IMG/VR virus record: IMGVR_UViG_3300045996_001882
Coordinates: 1 to 58,905 of that record
Reading direction: 5' to 3' (one strand)
From: a virus
DNA: 58,905 nucleotides
The translations under genes were made by a program, and so were the position numbers. This document shows positions 24,823-32,387 of the stretch, one piece after another (position 1 is the stretch's first letter; every line of letters starts with the position of its first letter). Under the pieces are notes generated by a model. It was not told the origin of the DNA. It made no database searches and was given only the letters and a program-made list of their open reading frames with translations.

Positions 24823-25178
24823 GACTGCTTTCCCATCTGGTCGATGACGCGCTGGACATTCTCGAAGGTGTCGTGGTTGTACTCGCCGAGAAGCTTCCCG
24901 TATCCCATCTCGGGAAGCGCTCGCTCGACGGTCTTGGCCTTCGCCTCCACACGAGCCTGACGAGCCCTGTGATCACTGATGGCCCGACGCCAGCGATCCG
25001 GTTCGTTGCGCATCGCGGAAGTGACAGCCTCGAACGCCGACACCTCGTCCTTCAACCACACCTGCTGACGCGCACTCTCGCCGAATGCCTCGGGGAGTGG
25101 GCCGAAGAAACGAACTCCCCCGGGAGACACCTTGAGTTCGCGAACTTCGCCAATCTGGTCTTCGGTCTTGCGGTTCAC
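24819..25178 (-). CDS. Hypothetical protein
   Basis: 119 aa, GTG start overlapping the upstream TGA. Begins with beta (VRELKVSPGGVRFFGPLP), then basic helices. Translationally coupled to its neighbours; function unknown. Confidence 0.6.
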   Translation of the reverse strand: MNRKTEDQIGEVRELKVSPGGVRFFGPLPEAFGESARQQVWLKDEVSAFEAVTSAMRNEPDRWRRAISDHRARQARVEAKAKTVERALPEMGYGKLLGEYNHDTFENVQRVIDQMGKQS

Positions 25179-25426
25179 ATCAGTTCCAATCTTGCGTCGA
25201 GCAGCAAGTCCATGTCGGGGTGTGGGTAGTGCTTAGAACGTTTCACGATGTCACGCAGATGATCGTCCACCGAATCGACGATGGACTTACCCTCCTCATC
25301 GGCCTGGATGATGTAGCGATACCCATAGGCCCCAGTCACGTACATGTACTTCTCGGCCCAATTGACCTGGACCGTGTCGAACTGCTGAACGGTTCTGCGA
25401 CGATTACTCCTGAGTACCTTCGCCAT
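25175..25426 (-). CDS. Hypothetical protein
   Basis: 83 aa from ATG at 25426 (MAKVLRSNRRRTVQQFDTVQ), with GAGGGG upstream; overlaps the previous gene by 23 bp. Small alpha/beta protein with a TGAYGYRYIIQADEEG segment. Not recognised. Confidence 0.6.
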   Translation of the reverse strand: MAKVLRSNRRRTVQQFDTVQVNWAEKYMYVTGAYGYRYIIQADEEGKSIVDSVDDHLRDIVKRSKHYPHPDMDLLLDARLELM

Positions 25427-25790
25427 CGTCAGACCCCTCATTCTTGTTCTGTGTTGCTTCGATCTTCGCACGCCTCAGGGCGTCTCGCATCAGTTGCTTC
25501 ACATCTTGTGAGAAATACGGCTCAGCACACCTCATGCGCGTGCGTGCGATAGCACGGGCGTAACCCTGAAGCATCGCCTTGTACTTGACGACCTCCAGTT
25601 CCGGATCCATCTGATCGATGTACACGCCCGAATCAGACTGTGCCGCGACGACCTTGCGCGCAATCGCCAAGAGGTCATCATCCACAGTTTCTACCAACGT
25701 GCGCCCAGCCGTGGAGTGACCAAGACTGAGCGCATCGTTGACCTTCTTCGCCAGCTTCCTGTCGATACCAGCCTGTGTGCGTCGCGTCAT
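25404..25790 (-). CDS. Hypothetical helical protein
   Basis: 128 aa, nearly all helix, basic N-terminus (MTRRTQAGIDRKLAKKVNDA) and acidic end (GSDDGEGTQE). No domain recognised. Confidence 0.6.
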   Translation of the reverse strand: MTRRTQAGIDRKLAKKVNDALSLGHSTAGRTLVETVDDDLLAIARKVVAAQSDSGVYIDQMDPELEVVKYKAMLQGYARAIARTRMRCAEPYFSQDVKQLMRDALRRAKIEATQNKNEGSDDGEGTQE

Positions 25791-25829
25791 GCGTCGAACG
25801 TACGCGCAGAGATCACCACGGACAACTCA

Positions 25830-26021
25830 TCAGGCAAAGCGATCGTTGCCCCCGGGAACAACGCTCCCGGGCGGCGGCCAATCACCTTGCTGAGCGTAGC
25901 CCATCACCGACCGGACTTGGGGCGTATCAGATCCGCATTCACACAGCCCACACGCCCAGCACCCGCCGCAGTCCTCACAGCGGTCGTGATGGACGTCCTC
26001 AGCGTCCTCGTCGACACTCAT
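25830..26021 (-). CDS. Small cysteine-rich, zinc-binding-type protein
   Basis: 63 aa. Six Cys in 17 residues (CEDCGGCWACGLCECG) after an acidic start with two His. ATG at 26021 overlaps the exoribonuclease TGA (ATGA). A metal cluster is very likely; the function is unknown. Confidence 0.65.
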   Translation of the reverse strand: MSVDEDAEDVHHDRCEDCGGCWACGLCECGSDTPQVRSVMGYAQQGDWPPPGSVVPGGNDRFA

Positions 26022-26605
26022 CTCGCGCCACCACCCGCCGCGATGCTGCGCAGGTACGCCCGCTTCACAGCGTTGTGGCGGGCGTCGTCGAGGGCGTTGT
26101 GGAGGCCGGTCTGCTGCTTCGGCAGCTCGTCCCACGGCACGCCGAGCCGCAGCGCTTCCTGCTGGATGTCGCACGTGAACATCGGCAGCCCGTCGGGGTG
26201 GTCGATCATGGCGCCCCAGAGCTGGCAGAGGGCGACGTGGTCGTACGCCCCGTAGTCCGCCCACAGCACCGGTCGCCCGGCGGCGAGCAGGAACGCCTCG
26301 ACCTCGGCGGCGATCTGCTTGCGCGACTTCACCAGGGGACTGTGGTAGTCGAACAGCCACGATTTCGGCATGTGGTTGTTCCAGTCCCCATAAGGCTTCG
26401 GGAGGCTGGGCACGACGTTGTCCATGAGCCACTGGTTCTTGCGGATGCGGCGCTCCAGGCTGCCTCTGGTGGTGTCGCTGCTGACGGCGTAGTACTCGCG
26501 GCCATCGGCAGCGACGATCCCGATGGAGATCAGCTCGATGGTGCAGCCGTCCTCCAGGAACTCCAGGTCGTAGTCGTAGTCGGTGGTCGGAGTGTCAGCC
26601 GTCAT
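26018..26605 (-). CDS. 3'-5' exoribonuclease, Rv2179c-like (DEDD)
   Basis: 195 aa from ATG at 26605. LEFLEDGCTIELISIGIVAA, DGREYYAVS, WADYGAYDHVALCQLWG and HNALDDARHNAVKR give the D/E, D and D-x3-D metal ligands and match the Rv2179c-like 3' exoribonuclease family. In mycobacteria this enzyme trims RNA 3' overhangs. In the phage it may degrade host RNA or process its own transcripts. The only clear enzyme in the small-gene part of the leftward arm. Confidence 0.8.
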   Translation of the reverse strand: MTADTPTTDYDYDLEFLEDGCTIELISIGIVAADGREYYAVSSDTTRGSLERRIRKNQWLMDNVVPSLPKPYGDWNNHMPKSWLFDYHSPLVKSRKQIAAEVEAFLLAAGRPVLWADYGAYDHVALCQLWGAMIDHPDGLPMFTCDIQQEALRLGVPWDELPKQQTGLHNALDDARHNAVKRAYLRSIAAGGGAR

Positions 26606-27165
26606 CGCGTCGACCCCGAGTTCTGGCTCATGTACTGACGGCATTGGTCGAGCCACAGCCATACAGCCTCACGCCACTGTTTGTTGGCCAACGCCCAATT
26701 CATCTGGGCATCGAGGATGATGTCGAACGCGTCGCTCAACATCTGCGTCTCGTCCAACAACGCCGGACCCGGGCTTGAACTCTCACCGTTCATCACTGCG
26801 GTACCCGCGTTGTGGACTGTCGAGGTGACCACCCCGTCTACGTCGATAACGCGCACGTAGCGCCACATGTGCTCCTTGAAGTACCCGATCTCGTACTTGA
26901 GCACCAGTTCGCCGGGGTTCTCGACGGAGTACATGGGCTCGAACGGCCTCGAGAAGATCTTGAGGTCGCCGTTGTTCGGGTTGATCTCCCACGAGACTCC
27001 TCGAGCGAAGTCCTCGTAGCTGAGTTCTCCGCTCACCGAGTCGACAACCTGCACCCGAACTCCGCCGTGACGAAGCTCACGCTCGCCCTCGTCCGCACCC
27101 TGCTGCATTCCCACGTCCTTCTTCCTCGGCCAATCCCTCGGATTGATGTGCACGTTCACGGCCAT
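26602..27165 (-). CDS. Hypothetical protein
   Basis: 187 aa from ATG at 27165 (MAVNVHINPRDWPRKKDVGM) with GAGGA 6 nt upstream. Mixed alpha/beta; the middle (LVLKYEIGYFKEHMWRYVRV) is beta and the end helical with Trp residues (WREAVWLWLDQCRQYM). No family recognised. Confidence 0.6.
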   Translation of the reverse strand: MAVNVHINPRDWPRKKDVGMQQGADEGERELRHGGVRVQVVDSVSGELSYEDFARGVSWEINPNNGDLKIFSRPFEPMYSVENPGELVLKYEIGYFKEHMWRYVRVIDVDGVVTSTVHNAGTAVMNGESSSPGPALLDETQMLSDAFDIILDAQMNWALANKQWREAVWLWLDQCRQYMSQNSGSTR

Positions 27166-27599
27166 AGAAATCCTCGTTTCCTCATGAATTTTTGTGTTTG
27201 GGCCCACGTCACAATCGTGCGTGGTACAAGAGGCATCTGCCCTCTTCGATGTTTCCACACCAGCGAGAGAATCCCATAGACCTCCTGATAAGTCCAGTTG
27301 TTCTCAGCCATCATCCACAGAGACCAATTGATCAGCTCGTATTGGTACTCCGTGTACATCATCTCTACGATGTAGTGATCTCGCTTGTCTTTGAGTCGCT
27401 TGATCCGCTGAGTTCTCGGTTTCAAGTGACCCGAAACAGTCAAGCTCATCTCGTACCAGAGCCCAGTTTGCTTGTCGTACAGCCGGACGTACTTGGGCTC
27501 AGGCCGGCCAGTCACCCGAGAGAACTCTTCCTGCGTGACGTACTGCCGCTTGGGGTTGTCACGCCACCAGATCAGGCCTTCTTCGTCAGATTTCGGCAT
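27156..27599 (-). CDS. Hypothetical protein
   Basis: 147 aa, basic, rich in Trp, Tyr and Arg (WWRDNPKRQYVTQEEFSRVT, ELINWSLWMMAENNWTYQEV). The VTQEEFSRVTGRPEPKYVRL stretch could be a small DNA-contact domain, but this is weak. Overlaps neighbours by 10 and 14 bp. Confidence 0.6.
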   Translation of the reverse strand: MPKSDEEGLIWWRDNPKRQYVTQEEFSRVTGRPEPKYVRLYDKQTGLWYEMSLTVSGHLKPRTQRIKRLKDKRDHYIVEMMYTEYQYELINWSLWMMAENNWTYQEVYGILSLVWKHRRGQMPLVPRTIVTWAQTQKFMRKRGFLWP

Positions 27600-27936
27600 C
27601 GTCGAGACGAGCCTGAACCAGGGCCATCTTGCGGTGCACGAGCTGCAGCTCCGAGATCGGCTTCAGAGTCTCCACAGCCTGAAGCTGCTCGAACATCGGC
27701 AGGTCACGCTCACGCAGAGTGCGACGACGCTTGAGCCAGCTGTGCCGCGAACGCTGCTCGGTCTGTGTGGGCAGGCCGTACCACGTCAGCTCGAGGAGGG
27801 GTGTCCCGTTCTCGTCCAGGGGAACGCACTTGCGGTCGTCACGAACCCACCACAGAATGTCGTCGGAGTCCGTGTACATCTCGCGGCCCTGCAGTTCGCG
27901 CACCGTGTTGAGCAAGCTCTCTGTGATCGCGTCCAC
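27586..27936 (-). CDS. Hypothetical protein
   Basis: 116 aa from GTG at 27936 preceded by AAGGAGG. Contains DDILWWVRDDRKCVPLDENG and a basic WLKRRRTLRERD helix. No function recognised. Confidence 0.6.
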   Translation of the reverse strand: MDAITESLLNTVRELQGREMYTDSDDILWWVRDDRKCVPLDENGTPLLELTWYGLPTQTEQRSRHSWLKRRRTLRERDLPMFEQLQAVETLKPISELQLVHRKMALVQARLDDAEI

Positions 27937-28048
27937 GATTCCTCCTTCTGCTCGTCGGGAGTACAAGCACAAAGTATCTCACCAGGAACCGGACCGACAA
28001 ATGCAAGGAGAGTACCCACACCAACACCAGTGCCCCGGTGAGCGTCAT
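27839..28048 (-). CDS. Possible small membrane protein, overlapping
   Basis: 69 aa. ATG at 28048 has an unusually good ribosome site (GGGGGTAGAAGAA) and follows the upstream TAG by 5 nt. An N-terminal hydrophobic helix (LTGALVLVWVLSLHLSVRFL) is followed by a basic tail. It overlaps the next gene by 98 bp in another frame, so the C-terminal half is doubtful. Confidence 0.4.
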   Translation of the reverse strand: MTLTGALVLVWVLSLHLSVRFLVRYFVLVLPTSRRRNRGRDHRELAQHGARTAGPRDVHGLRRHSVVGS

Positions 28049-28053
28049 TTCTT

Positions 28054-28299
28054 CTACCCCCTGACCTTAGAGGCCATCTCAGCGACTACAGAGCACGTCA
28101 CGCACGCACGTCGCATGTGACGGTCAATCACGATGCTCTTCGAGCGCGTCAGCGGGTCCGTGAGGAGTGCTGCGTGATAATCACGCACGATCGATGCACG
28201 CAATGCGTGCAGAACACCAGCGAGCGCAGGGGCGGTAGACAACACCAAGCCCACACCGAGCTCGAGCATCAGGGATGACGTGAAGGCGAAGCCCAGCAT
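28054..28299 (-). CDS. Small membrane-type hypothetical protein
   Basis: 81 aa from ATG at 28299, overlapping the TGA of the gene before it (TGATG). Hydrophobic N-terminal half (MLGFAFTSSLMLELGVGLVL) then basic. Function unknown. Confidence 0.55.
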   Translation of the reverse strand: MLGFAFTSSLMLELGVGLVLSTAPALAGVLHALRASIVRDYHAALLTDPLTRSKSIVIDRHMRRACVTCSVVAEMASKVRG

Positions 28300-28418
28300 C
28301 ACGTCACCAGCCCAGAAATGATGCCCCACATGATGGCGAGGCCCGGCGAGGTGAGGCCCAGGACAACTCCGGCGAGAGCGGACAGGACGAGTGCAGAAGC
28401 GATACGACGTGTGGTCAT
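28299..28418 (-). CDS. Short membrane or secreted peptide
   Basis: 39 aa, MTTRRIASALVLSALAGVVL then GLTSPGLAIMWGIISGLVT. Arg pair plus a long hydrophobic stretch, like an uncleaved signal or membrane peptide. It has its own leaderless promoter (28426-28431). Confidence 0.6.
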   Translation of the reverse strand: MTTRRIASALVLSALAGVVLGLTSPGLAIMWGIISGLVT

Positions 28419-28425
28419 GCCGCGT

Positions 28426-28431
28426 ACTGTA
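28426..28431 (-). promoter_or_regulatory. Leaderless-type -10 box
   Basis: TACAGT on the minus strand, 7 nt before the ATG at 28418; no ribosome site. Confidence 0.5.
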
Positions 28432-28464
28432 CGGTCCTGCCCGCTCAGCCGTCAAACTGTCGCT

Positions 28465-28650
28465 CTAGGTCTGAGGAGGCACTGGCTTCTTGATCTTGTT
28501 GAGGCTCCTCGACAGCATCTCCGCCACGTCAGCGGGTGTGGGCGCTCGACCCGTCACAGGATCGCCGTATTCCCGGACCATCGCGTCGTAGATCGGGGTC
28601 ACCTCGAAGTCATCCACGATCGTGCCCGAGATCACATGATGTTCGCTCAC
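28465..28650 (-). CDS. Small hypothetical protein
   Basis: 61 aa from GTG at 28650 with AGGAGG upstream, overlapping the TGA of the gene before it. Soluble; RAPTPADVAEMLSRSLNKIK helix. Function unknown. Confidence 0.6.
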   Translation of the reverse strand: MSEHHVISGTIVDDFEVTPIYDAMVREYGDPVTGRAPTPADVAEMLSRSLNKIKKPVPPQT

Positions 28651-28760
28651 AACCCGCCTCCTTGGCTCTTGCCGACCTGGTACCCGATGAAGATTCCGAT
28701 CCCAAGCAGGACCGCGCCGAACACGACCCCGAACATGAGCGCACCGAAGCTGAGATCCAT
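28647..28760 (-). CDS. Single-helix membrane peptide
   Basis: 37 aa, MDLSFGALMFGVVFGAVLLG then IGIFIGYQVGKSQGGGL. One glycine-zipper membrane helix. Start and stop are coupled to both neighbours (TGATG and GTGA). Too short for most gene callers. Confidence 0.65.
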   Translation of the reverse strand: MDLSFGALMFGVVFGAVLLGIGIFIGYQVGKSQGGGL

Positions 28761-29083
28761 CACTTGGATGCCCCACCGTTGGTGATCTGACTCGTGCAGT
28801 TCGTACACGCCACACGCATGTCCGTCAAGTCGAGCGTACCCACTTCGCGCACGTACGAGATCACATCGCCTTCGTGAATGCGGTGCTCGTCATTCAGGGC
28901 ACAAGGCCCGTTGAACTTCGCATCCCACGACGTGATCTTCTCGAACTCCTCGAACTTCACCTCACCGCCGGCGTCGATGTTGCGATGCCATTTGCAGGCA
29001 CACTCACGCGGCCACAACTCGGTGAGGAGGCAACGACCGTCCTCGTCGACTAATGCCACGGGATCACCAACCCCCACCCTCAC
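28760..29083 (-). CDS. Hypothetical zinc-site protein
   Basis: 107 aa, GTG start at 29083. CLLTELWPRECACKWH and a later VACTNCTSQ give two Cys pairs that could bind one zinc. The N-terminal 19 bp overlap the preceding gene. Function unknown. Confidence 0.6.
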   Translation of the reverse strand: MRVGVGDPVALVDEDGRCLLTELWPRECACKWHRNIDAGGEVKFEEFEKITSWDAKFNGPCALNDEHRIHEGDVISYVREVGTLDLTDMRVACTNCTSQITNGGASK

Positions 29084-29234
29084 CGCGGCCCAGCACGTAC
29101 TTGAACACGCCCCACGCCTTCTTGGCCTTGCCCTGACGCGGCGTCTTCGTGTAGTTCCCCTTCTTCATCAGGCCCATCTCGCGAGCCTCCTTCGGAGACA
29201 CGAAGATGTATTCCTGCGGCTTGTCCTTACCCAC
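29064..29234 (-). CDS. Small basic hypothetical protein
   Basis: 56 aa from GTG at 29234 (GKDKPQEYIFVSPKEAREMG after the start), ending in a Gly-rich stretch GRGEGGGW. Upstream GAAAGG serves as ribosome site. No family recognised. Confidence 0.55.
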   Translation of the reverse strand: MGKDKPQEYIFVSPKEAREMGLMKKGNYTKTPRQGKAKKAWGVFKYVLGRGEGGGW

Positions 29235-29275
29235 ACCAACACCTGGCCTTTCGTTAGCGCGTCATCATCTCATCA

Positions 29276-29578
29276 TCAGTGCACAACGACACTATCAGAT
29301 TTCTCTTGTGCCGGCACAGTCGCGCTGAGAGACGACGTAACGCCTCCACCGACGTGTTGAGGTGCAGGAACCCGATCGTCGCTCGTACGGCGCTTCTGAG
29401 CAGCTACAGCGTACCCGACGAGGATGAACGACGCGTGTACTCCTGCAGCACCGAACAGACCGTACTTCTGAAGCAACTTCGTGCTCGGCATTCCTGAGCC
29501 GAGGATCATCCACAACGCGGGGACTGAGAACTCCTTTGCTATCTTGAGGATCTTGTGCGACGTGTTGAGCAAGCTCAC
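29276..29578 (-). CDS. Hypothetical protein with hydrophobic segments
   Basis: 100 aa, GTG start overlapping the upstream TGA. Two moderately hydrophobic stretches (FSVPALWMILGSGMP; GAAGVHASFILVGYAVAA) then a basic and polar tail. Possibly membrane associated. Confidence 0.55.
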   Translation of the reverse strand: MSLLNTSHKILKIAKEFSVPALWMILGSGMPSTKLLQKYGLFGAAGVHASFILVGYAVAAQKRRTSDDRVPAPQHVGGGVTSSLSATVPAQEKSDSVVVH

Positions 29579-29760
29579 GAGCCGTCCTCGGTATTGTAGT
29601 CAATTCGGGGAATGAATGCCACTCCGTCCCACACCCGCGCGAGTCGGTGGATGCGACACGTCAGGCGAGCGCCTACGTGAATCATCGGCCGAGCGAACGG
29701 CTGCAGGACGAAACGGCAGCGACAGCCTTCGGGAATCGGCGTCGCCGGCGGAACGGGCAC
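29575..29760 (-). CDS. Small hypothetical protein
   Basis: 61 aa from GTG at 29760, using the GGAGG that also ends the LuxR-like gene. Beta-rich with Cys residues (CRCRFVLQPFARP, LTCRIHRLARVWDG). Unknown function. Confidence 0.55.
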   Translation of the reverse strand: MPVPPATPIPEGCRCRFVLQPFARPMIHVGARLTCRIHRLARVWDGVAFIPRIDYNTEDGS

Positions 29761-29765
29761 AGTGA

Positions 29766-30233
29766 TTACCTCCAGGCCGCGAGCATGTCGGCGTACGACT
29801 GCCCCTGATGGGTCACGATCTCGTGAGGTGTGGCCTTCGTCGGTCCCGTGATCTTGCCGGGGTCGGGCACGACCAGCCCGCGATGCACGCACTGGATCAC
29901 CAACGCGACACGGTTCTCGACGTTCCAGGCGCGGTAGATCCGCTGGAGGTACGTCTTGATGGTGTCCTCCGTCATGAACAGCTGGCGCCCGATCTGACCG
30001 TTCGTCAGACCCTGGCACACGAGCGCAGCGATCTCGGCCTCGCGCTTGTTCAGGAACAGCCGCTGCGCGCGCCAGTCGGGCTTCTCCTTCGAGTACCGCT
30101 TCGACATCACCCGCTCCTGCTGAAGGGGCGTCATCGGTTGATCCTGAACCTGCACCAGTTCAGCCTTGCTCCCCACACCCATCTCGTGCTCCTCGGCTCC
30201 GGCGTTGCTCGGGTTCGGCTCCGGCGTCGACAT
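29766..30233 (-). CDS. LuxR-family (GerE-type HTH) regulator
   Basis: 155 aa, GGAGGACTGA before ATG 30233. Residues about 60-125 form a LuxR C-terminal helix-turn-helix: LNKREAEIAALVCQGLTNGQ, IGRQLFMTEDTIKTYLQRIY, then RAWNVENRVALV. The N-terminus has no receiver or autoinducer domain. The T-x-x-T-V-K of typical members reads TEDTIKTYL here. It likely binds DNA and times transcription of phage or host genes. Confidence 0.8.
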   Translation of the reverse strand: MSTPEPNPSNAGAEEHEMGVGSKAELVQVQDQPMTPLQQERVMSKRYSKEKPDWRAQRLFLNKREAEIAALVCQGLTNGQIGRQLFMTEDTIKTYLQRIYRAWNVENRVALVIQCVHRGLVVPDPGKITGPTKATPHEIVTHQGQSYADMLAAWR

Positions 30234-30264
30234 TCAGTCCTCCACTCTCACGTCACGGTCAGAG

Positions 30265-30348
30265 TCAGTAGTTGCCGGCGATGATCAGCAGCGTTCCCAT
30301 GACGTACAGAACTACGATGATCACACAAGCCCAGAAAATAGCCCTCAC
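30265..30348 (-). CDS. Very short membrane peptide
   Basis: 27 aa from GTG at 30348 (after the start: RAIFWACVIIVVLYVMGTLL). GTG overlaps the upstream TGA and has GGAGG 9 nt before it. A single membrane helix; real but minimal. Confidence 0.5.
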   Translation of the reverse strand: MRAIFWACVIIVVLYVMGTLLIIAGNY

Positions 30349-30755
30349 CTGATCAAGCCTCCCTCGTTCTCCCACGAATCGATACCCGACGAAATGCGCA
30401 CGCGATCGATCGATGCGTTCACCATGTCACGAAACGTCGAGCCCGGCACCCCGTACATGAAGCCGAAGACCTCCCGCTTGAGCGCACGGCGTTCGGGGCC
30501 GTTGGGCATCGTGCGGAGCGCGTCGATCGCTTCACCCACAGCTGCCGGCACACGCGTCTGGTAGTTCGAGTACTGAGCCCGACGCTGATCGGCCAACTTC
30601 TTGACGTCATCCCAGGGATTGACGAGAGTTCCGTCCTCGGCCAGCCGCATGGCGACCTTGATCTCGCTCGGAACGTAGGCCGCGTCGATGAAGACCCGAT
30701 CCCCACCATCGGAAAACCCGAGTCCGAGTTCGTCGTTCAGGTTGTGCTTGCCCAC
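30345..30755 (-). CDS. Hypothetical protein
   Basis: 136 aa from GTG at 30755 with GGAGG upstream. AAYVPSEIKVAMRLAEDGTL, then Arg-rich helices. Soluble; no recognised domain. Confidence 0.6.
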   Translation of the reverse strand: MGKHNLNDELGLGFSDGGDRVFIDAAYVPSEIKVAMRLAEDGTLVNPWDDVKKLADQRRAQYSNYQTRVPAAVGEAIDALRTMPNGPERRALKREVFGFMYGVPGSTFRDMVNASIDRVRISSGIDSWENEGGLIR

Positions 30756-30766
30756 AGTTCCTCCGG

Positions 30767-30988
30767 TCACCTTTCTTTGGCACGCAACAGGTTCAGGTAC
30801 ATTCGGGCACGTTCACGCCCGGTGTCAGTGTCAGGGTATCGGATCACCGGACCAACTCCAATACCGTTCGGGTCGACCTCGTTGCCGTGACGCAACCGGA
30901 TCTTCGAAGCATCACCGGCCCCCGTAGGCCACGTGATGATCTCCACACACCCGCGTGAAGCTATGAGCACGAGACGATAGCTTTGCAT
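30767..30988 (-). CDS. Small hypothetical protein
   Basis: 73 aa from ATG at 30988 (MQSYRLVLIASRGCVEIITW) with GAAAGAAGTGAG upstream. Small alpha/beta protein. Function unknown. Confidence 0.55.
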   Translation of the reverse strand: MQSYRLVLIASRGCVEIITWPTGAGDASKIRLRHGNEVDPNGIGVGPVIRYPDTDTGRERARMYLNLLRAKER

Positions 30989-30989
30989 C

Positions 30990-31193
30990 TCACTTCTTTC
31001 GCTTTCCGAAGAGCACGAATCGCAAGATGATGATCCCCGCCAACACGAGCAGAAGCAAATCGGTCGAGAACCCGAACAGGTTGGGAAGATCCGTGAAGTC
31101 GATGTCCTCGAGCCAGCCCAAGTCGATCTCGGGCAGCTCGAGGTCACCGAACAACACGTCTTCTTCAGTATCGATGACAGTCACAGTCGTCAT
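30990..31193 (-). CDS. Single-pass membrane protein with acidic head
   Basis: 67 aa. Very acidic N-terminal 40 residues (EEDVLFGDLELPEIDLGWLE), then one helix (STDLLLLVLAGIIILRFVLF) and GKRKK. Expected orientation is acidic domain outside, basic end inside. Driven by its own leaderless promoter (31201-31206). Confidence 0.65.
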   Translation of the reverse strand: MTTVTVIDTEEDVLFGDLELPEIDLGWLEDIDFTDLPNLFGFSTDLLLLVLAGIIILRFVLFGKRKK

Positions 31194-31200
31194 GTCCTGG

Positions 31201-31206
31201 ACAGTA
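31201..31206 (-). promoter_or_regulatory. Leaderless-type -10 box
   Basis: TACTGT on the minus strand, 7 nt before ATG 31193. Confidence 0.5.
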
Positions 31207-31214
31207 CATCACTG

Positions 31215-31685
31215 TCAGTCCTTCTCCGCACGAGACACGGCTTCACTGACAAGAGCAGCCTTCTCGTTGATCAGCTGATCTATACGCAGCGTCAGATCCC
31301 TGATCAACTGACGAATCCCTGCAGCCAGAGATTCCTCCTTCTTCAGGTCCTCGTTCCACCACATCAGGGCCTGCCAGGCGTCGACGATCTCCTGACGATG
31401 AACCCCCGTGAAGTGCGCATCCACGCGCTCGATCAAGGCCGGCCCGACACTCCCAGCGTTCTTCCACACCGGCGTGATCCGGATGATCTCGTCGAGATTG
31501 AGGACGTCGATCAAGCTCTCGTTGATCAGGTACCCGCTCTCGTAGGCGGGCTTGTCGTACAGGTACACCATGAACTCGCCCTCAGGCTTGAGCCAGCTCG
31601 TGGCCTCGATCGGCTCGGTGCTTCCCTTCAGGAACACCTTCCAGCCCTTGAGCTTCTTGTCACCGAACTTCTCGTCGCCATTCAT
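31215..31685 (-). CDS. Hypothetical protein
   Basis: 156 aa from ATG at 31685 (MNGDEKFGDKKLKGWKVFLK). N-terminal beta region (EGEFMVYLYDKPAYESGYLI), C-terminal long helix/coiled coil (GIRQLIRDLTLRIDQLINEK). No ribosome site is clear, so the start may lie further upstream (frame open to 31766). Confidence 0.55.
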   Translation of the reverse strand: MNGDEKFGDKKLKGWKVFLKGSTEPIEATSWLKPEGEFMVYLYDKPAYESGYLINESLIDVLNLDEIIRITPVWKNAGSVGPALIERVDAHFTGVHRQEIVDAWQALMWWNEDLKKEESLAAGIRQLIRDLTLRIDQLINEKAALVSEAVSRAEKD

Positions 31686-31972
31686 CGGGTTGTGCTCGCC
31701 GACCTTCCCGGAATCAGGTGAACGGACGTCAATGGAGCCGGCATCATGCTCACACGAACGAGGCACTCCTGTCGACTCGAACTACCGAATGACCCCACAC
31801 CCGAACACCGCATGTCCTCGACGGTCGTTCCGGGCACCCGCACGCGTTCGGTACCACCCTCACCACCCGCCGTCGACGCGAACACCGCACCGATCATGGC
31901 GCACGCAGTCAAACCAGCGCCGATCATAGCTCCCATGATGCGACGACGCGCACTCATGCGTTTCACAGGCAC
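31682..31972 (-). CDS. Secreted or membrane-anchored small protein
   Basis: 96 aa, GTG at 31972 with TAGGAGG upstream. A basic n-region (KRMSARRR), hydrophobic core (IMGAMIGAGLTACAMIGAVF) and AST end look like a signal sequence, with LTAC as a possible lipobox. The mature part holds two Cys (MRCSGVG, RQECLV). Probably exported to the envelope. Confidence 0.6.
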   Translation of the reverse strand: MPVKRMSARRRIMGAMIGAGLTACAMIGAVFASTAGGEGGTERVRVPGTTVEDMRCSGVGSFGSSSRQECLVRVSMMPAPLTSVHLIPGRSASTTR

Positions 31973-32042
31973 AATTGCAACCTCCTAGCAGACACGTACA
32001 CGGCTTCAAACCGGCATCACATCGAATCACGCACGAGGCGTG

Positions 32043-32195
32043 TCAAGCATCGCTCACAGGCGTTCTGAGCGCGTCGCCCGTCACGAGATCGCTCAGAGGC
32101 ACCGCCGGCAAGTCCAACTCTCGGCGGATGTCCTGAACCTCAACGGCGGCCTTGACGCGGGCCAAGTACAGGGCGTGCCACGAGAGAAGAGTCAT
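32043..32195 (-). CDS. Small hypothetical protein, start uncertain
   Basis: 50 aa from ATG at 32195 (MTLLSWHALYLARVKAAVEV); GTG codons at 32252 and 32249 would give about 69 aa but overlap the upstream gene. Helical N-terminus, acidic end. No family. Confidence 0.45.
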   Translation of the reverse strand: MTLLSWHALYLARVKAAVEVQDIRRELDLPAVPLSDLVTGDALRTPVSDA

Positions 32196-32206
32196 CACGC
32201 GGCCGA

Positions 32207-32383
32207 TCAGCGCCAGTCGCGGCGGTGCGAGGCCTTGAGCCAGATCCACCACTTCTCGAGCACGGCCCAGCCGGACCAGGCGTCGATCTTGCCCCAGATG
32301 TTGGACAAGAAGACCATCGCCGAATCCCAGGCGGAGAACAGCGCGGAGAACAGAACAGCGAAGTTGCGAAGGAAAGTTTTCAT
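32207..32383 (-). CDS. Small Trp-rich protein
   Basis: 58 aa, MKTFLRNFAVLFSALFSAWD start, with an amphipathic, Trp-rich C-terminus (WSGWAVLEKWWIWLKASHRR). GGAGG lies 12 nt upstream. Likely membrane-interacting. Confidence 0.6.
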   Translation of the reverse strand: MKTFLRNFAVLFSALFSAWDSAMVFLSNIWGKIDAWSGWAVLEKWWIWLKASHRRDWR

Positions 32384-32387
32384 GCTC

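Noticed and set aside
26602-27258. Upstream extension METSKRADASC of the gene starting at 27165
   Set aside because: It runs deep into the upstream gene; the internal ATG at 27165 has a proper ribosome site.
29766-30233. LuxR-type protein as immunity repressor
   Set aside because: No integrase, no partner operator repeats near it, and the family is usually an activator; no evidence for lysogeny.
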